Shown: piece after piece, positions 9,129 through 16,467 of the stretch
Layout of the letters: every line of letters begins with the position of its first letter
Position numbering within the stretch: position 1 is the stretch's first letter
Source of the DNA: Treponema sp.
GTDB taxonomy: Bacteria > Spirochaetota > Spirochaetia > Treponematales > Breznakiellaceae
Reading direction: 5' to 3'
DNA: 47,987 nucleotides
Assembly: GCA_031282065.1 (NCBI GenBank)
Contig: JAITEL010000086.1
Location: forward strand, 1 to 47,987
Program-made: the position numbers and the translations under genes
Notes under the pieces: model-generated
The model's input: the letters and a program-made list of their open reading frames with translations, nothing else
Told to the model about the DNA's origin: nothing
The model's database searches: none

Positions 9129-9228
9129 GCTTGTATCTCACTTCTTATGCGGCTTACCGGGTAAGGCCGGCGTTTTATTGTTTGCTGCGCGTACTTAAGG
9201 AACGGCTGCTTGGATTGAACGGGAAACC

Positions 9229-10224
9229 CTATTCCTCTGCGGGAAGTTCCTCTGAAAGGAACGCATCTTCAGTATCCTCAGTATCGGCTTCCGCGTCCTT
9301 GGGCGGCCCTTCATCAATGAGCCGGCGGATTGCCGTTTTATGGGCCTCGGAAATCCCCTCTTCTTCCATAAGCGCCTCTAGAGCATCCTGGTCGTTAAAG
9401 CCCTCCGTGAGGGCCGCAGTCAGCTCGGCAAGGCCTTCTTCGTTTTCAGGATCCGCTATCAAGAGGAGCCGGGCCAAGGTAAAGCGGACACGCTCAGGGG
9501 AGAGCTCTTGACCAGGGGAGCTTTCTTTAGGAAGTTCCGTAAGGAGGAGGCGGTATTCCTCCAGCGCCCGGGCGTAGAAGCCGCCCTCTTCCAGGACCGC
9601 GGCATATTCAGAACGGACCAGGGGATCCCCCTTTTCTCCCTGAAGCTCAAGCCAGCGGGCATAGCTGTCCGCGGCTTCGGGTTTGTGCTGGGCCTTTTGA
9701 GCCCGGGCAAAGAGGAGGAGGACATCCTTGTTTTCCTGCAAGGCAAAGGGATGGCCGGCTAAGACCTGTTCGCTTTGCTCGTACTTTTCCATGGCGTAGA
9801 GCACCAGGGCGTAGTTGTATCCGTCATCTGCGCTTTGCGGGGCCAGAGCCAATACCCGCTGGTAGAGGGCCTCGGCTTCGGGGATATTCCCCAGCTTAAT
9901 GTGGGTATAGGCTGCGGCCTTGAGGACCATAAGGTTCACCGGGTCCTTTTTAAGGAGGCGCTCAAAATACTTCAGGGCTTCGCCGTACTGTTTGGTTTCA
10001 AAGGCGATTCTGCCCAGGTTGTATTCGGAAGCCACCTTGGTCTTATCCAGGGCTCGTGCCCGGTTAAGCCATTGTTCTGCTTCGGTATATTTTCCCAGGT
10101 CCAGGTAGGCCATGCCTATGGCATAGTACTCCTCTGCGGAGGCCCTATAGCCAAAACCCGCGCAGGCAGTAAAAACAGAAAAAACCATGCAATACCCCGC
10201 AAGGCAAAGGCCCCTTATGCGCAA
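9229..10224 (-). CDS. TPR lipoprotein
   Basis: 331 residues. The start is TTG at 10224, supported by AAGGAGG 6 nt upstream. An N-terminal signal ends in a lipobox-like FTAC at about residues 18-21. At least five TPR units follow (EYYAIGMAYLDLGKYTEAEQWL, SEYNLGRIAFETKQYGEALKYF, and so on). The C-terminal 40 residues are very acidic. It is probably a periplasmic or outer-membrane-attached scaffold for protein complexes (inference). No partner is identifiable from the neighbours. Confidence 0.8.
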   Translation of the reverse strand: MRIRGLCLAGYCMVFSVFTACAGFGYRASAEEYYAIGMAYLDLGKYTEAEQWLNRARALDKTKVASEYNLGRIAFETKQYGEALKYFERLLKKDPVNLMVLKAAAYTHIKLGNIPEAEALYQRVLALAPQSADDGYNYALVLYAMEKYEQSEQVLAGHPFALQENKDVLLLFARAQKAQHKPEAADSYARWLELQGEKGDPLVRSEYAAVLEEGGFYARALEEYRLLLTELPKESSPGQELSPERVRFTLARLLLIADPENEEGLAELTAALTEGFNDQDALEALMEEEGISEAHKTAIRRLIDEGPPKDAEADTEDTEDAFLSEELPAEE

Positions 10225-10252
10225 GGCTATCCTCCTTAATAGCTATGACAGG

Positions 10253-10285
10253 CTGGAAAAAAAACACCTCCGGCTTCCCGGAGGT
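10253..10285 (-). terminator. Rho-independent terminator of the 10318-10815 gene
   Basis: On the minus strand ACCTCCGG, loop GAAG, CCGGAGGT forms a perfect 8-bp stem (10266-10285), followed by GTTTTTTTT. It lies 33 nt after the stop of the beta-barrel gene and before the TPR lipoprotein gene, separating the two units. Confidence 0.85.
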
Positions 10286-10317
10286 ATCTTAACTTCACCG
10301 GTACTCCACGCTCCTTC

Positions 10318-10815
10318 TTAGAACCAGTACCGGACCCCTATTTCACCCCCTACGCCCCAGTCTGGGAAGTAGAAAGGTACAATCCCGAAACCTAAGCTCG
10401 CGTAGATGTTCCCGAACAATTCAAAGTGCTCAAGGAATTCCCAGGAAAGCCCGATAGGGACCCGGGCGCCCACGGCTAAGGCAAAACCATCATCATGTCC
10501 TGATCCGCCGTTCCAACTACCCAAGGAGAGATAGCCCCCCACGCCGAAATACCAATCCAGGTTGATGTCGGGAACCAGGGCCTTGTCGATGATGTAATAA
10601 TCACCGCTTACTCCCGCGCCGAAATAGCCGGGCCAGATTGCCAGGTTGATGCCCCAATAAACCGGCAGGGCAGGAGCCTTGAGGGATAGGGCCGGTCCAA
10701 AGCCGCCAAATCCGCCGCGGCCGAGAATACCCAGACCCCAACTACTTGGGTGCTCGGCAAATGCCCCTGCAGTCAGGGACAAGGCAATAATACATACAGC
10801 TAATAACTTCTTCAT
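10318..10815 (-). CDS. Small outer-membrane beta-barrel-like protein
   Basis: 165 residues from the ATG at 10815, which has GGAGG 8 nt upstream; an in-frame TTG at 10830 is less likely. A clear Sec signal peptide (KKLLAVCIIALSLTAGAFA) is followed by a Gly- and aromatic-rich protein with alternating strands, ending in aromatic residues (GGEIGVRYWF), as outer-membrane barrels do. The length suits an 8-strand barrel. Spirochaete-specific family, function unknown. It is a single-gene unit with its own promoter candidate and terminator. Confidence 0.75.
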   Translation of the reverse strand: MKKLLAVCIIALSLTAGAFAEHPSSWGLGILGRGGFGGFGPALSLKAPALPVYWGINLAIWPGYFGAGVSGDYYIIDKALVPDINLDWYFGVGGYLSLGSWNGGSGHDDGFALAVGARVPIGLSWEFLEHFELFGNIYASLGFGIVPFYFPDWGVGGEIGVRYWF

Positions 10816-10859
10816 ACTAAAAGCCTCCAAAAATTCTTGATGAAGTTGACAATGCTTAG

Positions 10860-10887
10860 GCTATCTTTTTTATCATTCTTTAGTCAA
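10860..10887 (-). promoter_or_regulatory. Candidate promoter of the beta-barrel gene
   Basis: On the minus strand TTGACT (10882-10887) is followed after 16 nt by GATAGC (10860-10865), a good -35 and a weak -10. It lies about 45 nt upstream of the ATG at 10815. Confidence 0.4.
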
Positions 10888-11282
10888 GATAGAGTAAGCG
10901 CTTTTTTAAGAGTCCCTGGAGATGGCTGGTATGCCTTTTGAGGCAGAACAAAAGACCCCGGCGAAACAGTACCGTGAAAAAGGTATGGGATGGGGGATGC
11001 GCCGGCTGGTTAGAGGTGTACTAACCGGCTGGTTAGAGGTGCACTAACCGGTTGGTTAGAGGTGCGCTAACCGGTTGGTTAGAGGTGCGCTAACCGCTAC
11101 CCGTCACGCCGTACCGAAACGCAAGACCTCCTGCTCTCCATGCAGATTGCTTTACTCTGCCGGCCCTGCAAGTCCGGTTACGGTTATCCTGTGCCCGTCT
11201 TTTCATTTGTAGCAAAATACAATATAGTCAGGTATGAAAAAAAGAAAGCAAGAGCGAAAGAGAGGGAAGGGGGTATTTTTCA
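10888..11282. other. Intergenic region with tandem repeat, no gene seen
   Basis: Between the divergent beta-barrel and Rrf2 genes there is no supported ORF. It contains the 23-bp tandem repeat described separately, then about 130 bp with an AT-rich stretch (ACAATATAGT near 11220) that may hold the Rrf2 promoter, and a purine-rich Shine-Dalgarno (GGAAGGGGG) before 11283. Confidence 0.6.
11002..11093. repeat. Four tandem copies of a 23-bp repeat
   Basis: Four head-to-tail copies start at 11002, 11025, 11048 and 11071. Each reads CCGG(C/T)TGGTTAGAGGTG followed by (T/C)(A/G)CTAA; copies 3 and 4 are identical. Within each unit GGTTAG and the CTAACC at the junction with the next unit are complementary, so each copy can form a 6-bp hairpin with a 7-nt loop. 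The block lies between divergent genes, 190 bp upstream of the Rrf2 start. Confidence 0.95.
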
Positions 11283-11801
11283 ATGCGGATTACCACACGG
11301 GGCCGCTATGCACTGCGGGCATCCTTGGCACTAGCAACCATGGGAAAAGACGGCGCCCCGGTTTCCATCAATCACTTATCGGAACAGGAGCATATTTCAT
11401 CGGTGTTTCTGGAGCAGATCTTTTTTAAGCTCCGTAAAGCGGGGATTGTTGCCTCGGTCCGGGGGCCGGGGGGGGGCTTTTATTTTGCCCAACCCCTGGA
11501 TAAGCTTACGATCAAGGCGATCTTGGACGCTGCAGGAGAAGACTTGGAGAGTATCTCCTGCGATAAACACCAGGAGCGTTGCGACCGGATAGGGGCCTGC
11601 CTCAGTCATGAGGTATGGACCGATGTAACCGCGCTGGTGAACGATTTTTTTAAGAACGTTACCTTGGCATCGCTCCTCGAAAAAAACAACTTTTTACAGG
11701 AACATCCGCCAGGAGACTTTGAAACGCCTGAAGCGGGCTTTGAAAAGTCCGCTGCTGACTATACCGGCCCGGGACTATCGGGAAGTCCAGAGCCCTTGTA
11801 A
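11283..11801 (+). CDS. Rrf2 family regulator, IscR-like with Fe-S ligands
   Basis: 172 residues. The N-terminal winged helix starts MRITTRGRYALRA and has the wing RGPGGGF, typical of Rrf2. Cluster ligands are present as C93, C100, C106 and H109 (C-x6-C-x5-C-x2-H, close to IscR C-x5-C-x5-C-x2-H), so it should sense iron-sulfur status or redox conditions. The last 40 residues (PPGDFETPEAGFEKSA) are a non-conserved tail. GGAAGGGGG precedes the start. The next gene begins 37 nt after the stop and is probably cotranscribed. The target is unknown; the upstream 23-bp repeat is a candidate control region (inference). Confidence 0.9.
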   Translation: MRITTRGRYALRASLALATMGKDGAPVSINHLSEQEHISSVFLEQIFFKLRKAGIVASVRGPGGGFYFAQPLDKLTIKAILDAAGEDLESISCDKHQERCDRIGACLSHEVWTDVTALVNDFFKNVTLASLLEKNNFLQEHPPGDFETPEAGFEKSAADYTGPGLSGSPEPL

Positions 11802-11838
11802 CAAGGGTATGCAGCTTGAGGAAAGAGGAGTGCTATCT

Positions 11839-13359
11839 ATGGGATATACAGGCAAAAAGGGGTTCTCTTTTGCGATAAAAGATAAGGCCGCGTATCGAAA
11901 GATCACCGATGCCTTCAAAAAACAGCGGAAAGGCGCCACCGTAGCGGATATCGCGGCTCAAACCGCCTTACCATTGAACACGATCCGGGAGCTGGTCCCC
12001 CTTGTAGCAGACGAGTATGCAGGACGCCTGGAAGTAACCGAATCTGGGGAAATCCTCTATTCCTTTCCCCAGGGGTTTACCAGTAAATACCGGGGCTTCC
12101 GGGCGCTCTTGAGGAGATTCACCGATACGGTTCTGGAGGGGATGAAAATTGCCGGAAGCGCACTGTTTAAGGTCTGGATCATGGTGATGCTCGTCGGGTA
12201 CTTCGTCCTTTTTATGCTTATTGCCGTGGCTGCCTTGGCGGTTTCCGTGGCTTCCAGTTCCTCCAGTTCGGATAACCGTTCAGAAGGCCGGGGCGGGGGA
12301 GGCGGTTTGTTCCTTGCAGGAAGTATCTTTGACCTCATCATCCGTATCTGGTTTTACTCGGAATTAACCAAAGCAGTGGACCGTTCCTTTAACGGCCGGT
12401 ACTACACCGAAAGGAATGCCCGGCCTAAAGGCAAACCCCTGTACAAGGCTATCTTCTCGTTTGTTTTCGGCGACGGCGATCCCAATGGGGATTGGACCGC
12501 CAAAGAAAAGCAGGGCATCATCGCCTATATCCAGGCTAACCAGGGGGTCATCTCCCTGCCGGAATACATGGTCCTCACCGGATGCACGCCCCCGGAAGCA
12601 GAGCAAGCTCTCAGCGCCTGTTGCGTGGAATTCGGCGGACTCCCCGAAGTTACCCCGGAAGGAACCTTGGTATACCGCTTTGACGAGCTGCTCCTTCGGG
12701 CGGATAAACGGGATCGTTCTTTCGGCGGTTCTTCCCGCTTAAAGCGGCTCAAGCAGTTCTCCTCTAACCCTGCGAAGATGAACCTGTGGTTCAGCCTCAT
12801 CAACGGGGTGAACCTGGTTTTCGGCGGGTATTTCCTGTTCAACGCCCTTAATACCGGCGCCATCACGAGCCAGGCGCAATTTAGTACCGCGTCCTATCTG
12901 TACAAAGTTACCTATGCCTTATCAGAGATGCTCCTGGCTCACCCCCTGCCCTTCATGGTGGTGGGCTTAGGGCTGGTTCCCCTGATCTTTTCCGCCCTGT
13001 TTTGGCTCATTCCCAGCGTACGCTACTTCTTGACGAAACAAGAGAACGAAGCCATCAAACAGGAAAACCTGAGAAAGATAGGGTATGGGGCTATGTGGTC
13101 GAGGCCCCAGGGGCTTAGCTCCGATGAGATCCAGGCGGATAGGCCTGAGTGCAGGCCCAAGGACCTCAGCGCTGCCCAGAACCAGATGATCAAGGAAATG
13201 GGTGTGTATTCTATTCCTGAGGTAGCCCTGGATACCGGAGGAAAGGCGGTCTATACCTTCCCCGAACTGGAACGGGAAAAGCAAGCCCTGATCGCGTACC
13301 GGGCTTCTATAAATCCCGATGCCTCTTCCCTGGGAGACATCATCTTCGACACCCGCTAG
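11839..13359 (+). CDS. Membrane protein with repeated winged-helix-like segments
   Basis: 506 residues from the ATG at 11839, preceded by GAGGAG at 8 nt; an upstream in-frame ATG at 11719 lies inside the Rrf2 gene. Three related segments of a winged-helix look occur at about 15-80 (ATVADIAAQTALPLNTI), 235-300 (ISLPEYMVLTGCTPPEAEQAL) and the C-terminus. Each ends with a (V/L)xYxFP or VYRFDEL strand. Between them are hydrophobic pairs (VWIMVMLVGYFVLFMLIAVA at about 110-130; FMVVGLGLVPLIFSALFWLIP late) and a Ser/Gly-rich linker. Function unknown. Pairing with an Fe-S Rrf2 regulator suggests redox- or iron-responsive expression. Confidence 0.75.
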   Translation: MGYTGKKGFSFAIKDKAAYRKITDAFKKQRKGATVADIAAQTALPLNTIRELVPLVADEYAGRLEVTESGEILYSFPQGFTSKYRGFRALLRRFTDTVLEGMKIAGSALFKVWIMVMLVGYFVLFMLIAVAALAVSVASSSSSSDNRSEGRGGGGGLFLAGSIFDLIIRIWFYSELTKAVDRSFNGRYYTERNARPKGKPLYKAIFSFVFGDGDPNGDWTAKEKQGIIAYIQANQGVISLPEYMVLTGCTPPEAEQALSACCVEFGGLPEVTPEGTLVYRFDELLLRADKRDRSFGGSSRLKRLKQFSSNPAKMNLWFSLINGVNLVFGGYFLFNALNTGAITSQAQFSTASYLYKVTYALSEMLLAHPLPFMVVGLGLVPLIFSALFWLIPSVRYFLTKQENEAIKQENLRKIGYGAMWSRPQGLSSDEIQADRPECRPKDLSAAQNQMIKEMGVYSIPEVALDTGGKAVYTFPELEREKQALIAYRASINPDASSLGDIIFDTR

Positions 13360-13362
13360 CGG

Positions 13363-13528
13363 CTTTAAAGCCCCTGACGGGCAGTGGTGATTCTGGATAG
13401 CTTCTGGGCTTTGCCCCCCGCAATGACGAAAGCCCCGTCATTGCGAGCAAAGCGAAGCAATCCACTCCCGCAGCCCCGGAGGGTCAGAACGGGCACTTCC
13501 CTGACGGAATCGAAGCGCCCCTTGCCTC
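13363..13528. repeat. Dispersed 3'-end repeat, copy 1
   Basis: TTTAAAGCCC, then GGCAGTGGTGAT (13380-13391) and CGAAGCGCCCCTTGCCTC (13511-13528), recur at 45722-45774. In this copy about 119 bp lie between the last two blocks, including the CGTCATTGCGAGC element; in the other copy only 7 bp do. Both copies begin at or just after the stop codon of a gene. Confidence 0.85.
13419..13463. repeat. CGTCATTGCGAGC-type dispersed repeat with hairpin
   Basis: CGCAATGACG (13419-13428) and CGTCATTGCG (13436-13445) form a perfect 10-bp hairpin with a 7-nt loop. The second arm continues AGCAAAGCGAAGCAATCC to 13463. This is the widespread bacterial repeat type of the form GTCATTGCGAGGAGCGAAGC; a near-identical copy is at 47743-47770. 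Confidence 0.9.
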
Positions 13529-13916
13529 TAGTTGAGTGATGAGCAGGACACAATTCCGGGAGCATGGGAGGCCAGACCGTGTCAAAACCTCATAGTATCT
13601 TGAGCAGAGAGGCAGGAAAAGGAGGGCTCGTACTCCCGATTTCTTATGATCATATCCCCCTCCATTCTTTCATCAGCCAATGGCTTTCAGCAGGTTTCCC
13701 GCCCCCGGTACAGTGATTATCCGTTTCATCTTGTAGGCCGAAATACAAGCGCAAACGCTCTGCTATTCTCACCTGCTTCACCAATAGCCCCTGCTCATTA
13801 TTTGACGTGCTGAACGCGGTTTCGGCCCTGGGTACCTTATGCCGTCGCCCAGGGCTTTCCTTCGTGCACCGGCACGCGCAGTCTCCAACATTGACTGTTC
13901 CGACAGTCTCGTTAGG

Positions 13917-15515
13917 CTATCGCCGGTACAAAAAGTACTTAAAATCCGCTACAGCTTCGTAACGGGCGGTGTCCACGCAGAACATTCCCACAAAGGCGCC
14001 GGTAAATCCCAGGGTATCAAATTCATCGGAAAGAACCCGGCTGTCCAGGGCTTTGCCAACATCGGGGAAATGTGCACCGTCCGTTGAATACCGGAAGACG
14101 CCGCTCAGATCCCGCACCGAAAGTCCCAGCCATACCGGACCATCCTCTGGCAGAACGGGACCTTCCTCGCGGGAAAAGCGTCCGGCGATCATGGATAGTA
14201 CCGTAAGCGTCCGTCCACGGGTTTCATCGTGGGTCACGGCAAGCAGGTACTGGTTGCGTTCATCATAACGCCAGCAAAGACCCGCCAGTTCCTGAAAACT
14301 ATGCGGAGTAAAGTCCACGCAGGTTTCGGCTTCAAAGGAAAAGTCCGTCTGCCGCCGGGCAAGCAAGGTCTGTCCATAGGGGGAAACCGGGGACTGCCCG
14401 CCGTGCAGCCTGAGACAACCGGGGCGCTCGCTTAAGGAATACCGCTCAGGATCGGCGGGAATCCGCAGCGTCTTAAAATCCCCATGAATGGCAGGGCCGT
14501 CAAAGGCATACCGCTGCTCCATTGCGGGCGCAGGGGAAGCTGTTCCGGCGTTTTGCAGGGGCGCTTCAAAACTGTCCGCTGGATAATGTTGCCGCCCTCC
14601 GTCTTCGCCCTTTACATAGGGCCAGCCCTCATACCAAATCAACTCAGCGATTGCGGTTTCCCTGCCAAGAACACAGTTTTTCGTGCCTGCCAGCGGCCGC
14701 CCGCAAAGATACGCCATGTAGGTGCGGCCATCCGCAGTTTCACACCAACTGGCGTGTCCTGCCTTTTGCAGCCGTAGTTCCGGCCTGTCCCTGGAACTGA
14801 TAAGGGGGTTGTGAGGATGTATGACGTAGGGTCCTTCAATGGAAGGGGAGCGGGCCACCGTGGCAGCGTGCTGGTACACCGTGCCGCCCTCGGCGGTAAG
14901 AAGGTAATACCATCGGTTACGCTTGTAAAGATGAGGACCTTCTACACAGCCTATCGGGGAACCCGTAAAAATCTTCCGTACAGGACCGGAAAGTTTTTGT
15001 GCCACCGCATTGTATTCCTGCAGCAGAATGCCCGTGAATTGGGGGCCTTCGGGATCCGCGCTCTGCCGGTAGTCCCACTCCATGTTCACCAGCCACTTTT
15101 TACCGTCGTCATCATGGAACAGGGAAGGATCAAAGCCGGAGCAATTGAGAAACACCGGGTCCGACCACGGCCCCTCAATGGACGGAGCCGTGGTGAGATA
15201 GTTGGAACAGTCTTTCCAAGGACCCGCGTTCCAAGTGCGCACGTTGCTGTACACGAGCCAGAAAAGGCCGTCGCCATAGCTTAAACAGGGAGCCCAGACG
15301 CCGCAAGAAGAGCGCTCCCCTTCCATATCAAGCAGCCGCCTTTCCCGTAATGGTGAAGGCAGGGCTTCCCAGTGAGCCAGGTCTTTGGAACGGTGCAGTT
15401 CCACACCGGGGTACCACTCAAAGGTGGAATTGGCGATGTAAAAATACTCCCCTACCCTTAGCAGCGCCGGATCCGCATGGAACCCGGTAAGCACAGGATT
15501 GACAATTCGGGACAT
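13917..15515 (-). CDS. xynB: Glycoside hydrolase family 43 beta-xylosidase/arabinofuranosidase
   Basis: 532 residues, the normal length for GH43 enzymes of the XynB3 type. No signal peptide, so it is cytoplasmic and acts on imported xylo-oligosaccharides. The five-bladed propeller residues are visible: general base D15 (GFHADPALL), pKa modulator D129 (SGFDPSLF) and general acid E192 (CVEGPHLYK). The C-terminal 200 residues are a beta-sandwich (YSLSERPGCLRLHGG...FSFEAETCVDF, DUF1349-like). AAGGAG lies 9 nt before the ATG. An imperfect dyad lies just upstream. No transporter or other glycosidase accompanies it in this window. It suggests plant-polysaccharide use. Confidence 0.92.
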   Translation of the reverse strand: MSRIVNPVLTGFHADPALLRVGEYFYIANSTFEWYPGVELHRSKDLAHWEALPSPLRERRLLDMEGERSSCGVWAPCLSYGDGLFWLVYSNVRTWNAGPWKDCSNYLTTAPSIEGPWSDPVFLNCSGFDPSLFHDDDGKKWLVNMEWDYRQSADPEGPQFTGILLQEYNAVAQKLSGPVRKIFTGSPIGCVEGPHLYKRNRWYYLLTAEGGTVYQHAATVARSPSIEGPYVIHPHNPLISSRDRPELRLQKAGHASWCETADGRTYMAYLCGRPLAGTKNCVLGRETAIAELIWYEGWPYVKGEDGGRQHYPADSFEAPLQNAGTASPAPAMEQRYAFDGPAIHGDFKTLRIPADPERYSLSERPGCLRLHGGQSPVSPYGQTLLARRQTDFSFEAETCVDFTPHSFQELAGLCWRYDERNQYLLAVTHDETRGRTLTVLSMIAGRFSREEGPVLPEDGPVWLGLSVRDLSGVFRYSTDGAHFPDVGKALDSRVLSDEFDTLGFTGAFVGMFCVDTARYEAVADFKYFLYRR

Positions 15516-15539
15516 AGTTCATTGCTCCTTATTACCTGC

Positions 15540-15572
15540 ACTGAAGGGACAGGTACCCCCTGTGCCCTCAGT
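15540..15572 (-). promoter_or_regulatory. Imperfect dyad upstream of the xylosidase gene
   Basis: ACTGAAGGGACAGG and CCTGTGCCCTCAGT are complementary apart from small bulges and enclose a 5-nt loop. It lies 25-57 nt upstream of the GH43 start and 33 nt downstream of the Rrf2 stop. It may be an operator, or a weak terminator without a U tract. Confidence 0.4.
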
Positions 15573-15604
15573 ACGCTACTCCCTGCTCCGGTCTCCGCAG
15601 GTGT

Positions 15605-16039
15605 TTAGATGAAATACATATAGGCTTCGTCCGGATCAATAGTGCCCACCAGTGAGGCTAAGGTCTTCCGATCTATCACCCCGGCAATCCGTTCATTGAG
15701 CCTATCAAAGACCGTAAGCCTGATACACCGCTGTATCTTGGTTTCTTGTACCTTGGGAAGAGGCGGATCTACCACCAGCATATCCCCTTCCAACTCCCGT
15801 AGGACCTCCCCAATAAAGATATCCTGGGGAGACCGGGCCAAGGTATAGCCTCCGGAAGCCCCTTTAACCGAGCGGATAAACCCGGCCCGGCGCAGGATCA
15901 CCGCAACCTGTTCCAAATAGCGGATAGAGACGCTCTGCCGTTCCGCTACACTCGCCAGAGACACATGGGATTCCTGGGTATGTTCCGCCAGATCAATGAG
16001 GAGCCGTATACCGTAACGGCCTCGGGTTGAAATTCTCAT
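15605..16039 (-). CDS. Rrf2 family regulator without Fe-S ligands (CymR-like)
   Basis: 144 residues with the Rrf2 winged helix (MRISTRGRYGIRLLIDLAEH, recognition segment SVSIRYLEQ, wing VKGASGGYTLAR). Only one cysteine (C105) remains where IscR has three, so no cluster is expected. In this it resembles CymR, the cysteine-metabolism repressor of Firmicutes. Its ATG overlaps the TGA of the preceding Rrf2 gene (ATGA). With the transsulfuration enzyme it forms a three-gene coupled unit; control of sulfur amino-acid genes is the natural inference. Confidence 0.9.
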   Translation of the reverse strand: MRISTRGRYGIRLLIDLAEHTQESHVSLASVAERQSVSIRYLEQVAVILRRAGFIRSVKGASGGYTLARSPQDIFIGEVLRELEGDMLVVDPPLPKVQETKIQRCIRLTVFDRLNERIAGVIDRKTLASLVGTIDPDEAYMYFI

Positions 16040-16467
16040 ATCACATACTCCAAGGTATCCAGGGCATGATAGGCCTCCACCAGGTCATACAAGGTAATGG
16101 CATCCACGCACTCGTTTATTTCTTGGTAGAGTTCATTCCAGGTAAGCCGGGAAATGCAGCTATCCTGGATAGGACAGAGCTTGGAACGCACACAATCCAC
16201 CAATTCCAAGGAGCCTTCCACTGCCCGGAGCACATCCCCCACGGTGATCGTCGTTACCGGCTTACCGATGAGGTACCCCCCTTGAGGACCCCGGATACCC
16301 TGGACTATACCGGCTCTTCGCAGGGGGATAAAGAGCTGTTCTAAGTATCCATCCGAAAGACCGGTGTTTTCCGCAATGATCCGGGTACTGGCATATTCCC
16401 CTTCAGGAAGCAGGGCCATATACAGCAAGGCTTCCAGGGAATACCGGCCCTTAGTAGAGATTCTCAT
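16036..16467 (-). CDS. Rrf2 family regulator with IscR-type cysteines
   Basis: 143 residues from the ATG at 16467 (AAGGAG 8 nt upstream); a longer start at 16488 would include the Shine-Dalgarno itself. The winged helix reads MRISTKGRYSLEALLYMA with wing IRGPQGGYLIG. Cysteines C92, C98 and C104 match the spacing and even the numbering of E. coli IscR, but the fourth ligand position (H107 in IscR) is R here. A cluster may still bind with an altered fourth ligand. ATGA overlaps join it to the gamma-synthase upstream and the second Rrf2 gene downstream. Confidence 0.9.
   Translation of the reverse strand: MRISTKGRYSLEALLYMALLPEGEYASTRIIAENTGLSDGYLEQLFIPLRRAGIVQGIRGPQGGYLIGKPVTTITVGDVLRAVEGSLELVDCVRSKLCPIQDSCISRLTWNELYQEINECVDAITLYDLVEAYHALDTLEYVI

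Larger units (their letters stand above)
13360..13916. other. Intergenic region with dispersed repeats, no intact gene
   Basis: It holds the shared 3'-end repeat and the CGTCATTGCGAGC element listed separately. From about 13570 to 13900 no convincing ORF is present. A minus-strand open stretch of about 45 codons (around 13655-13790; RIAERLRLYFG) looks faintly like a DNA-binding protein remnant, but I cannot identify it. The low coding potential and repeats suggest a decayed insertion. Confidence 0.5.

Noticed and set aside
11002-11093. CRISPR array
   Set aside because: The units are contiguous without spacers and there are only four.
13570-13900. HigA-like antitoxin gene on the minus strand
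   Set aside because: Only a short stretch (RIAERLRLYFG) is reminiscent; no start signals or full domain.
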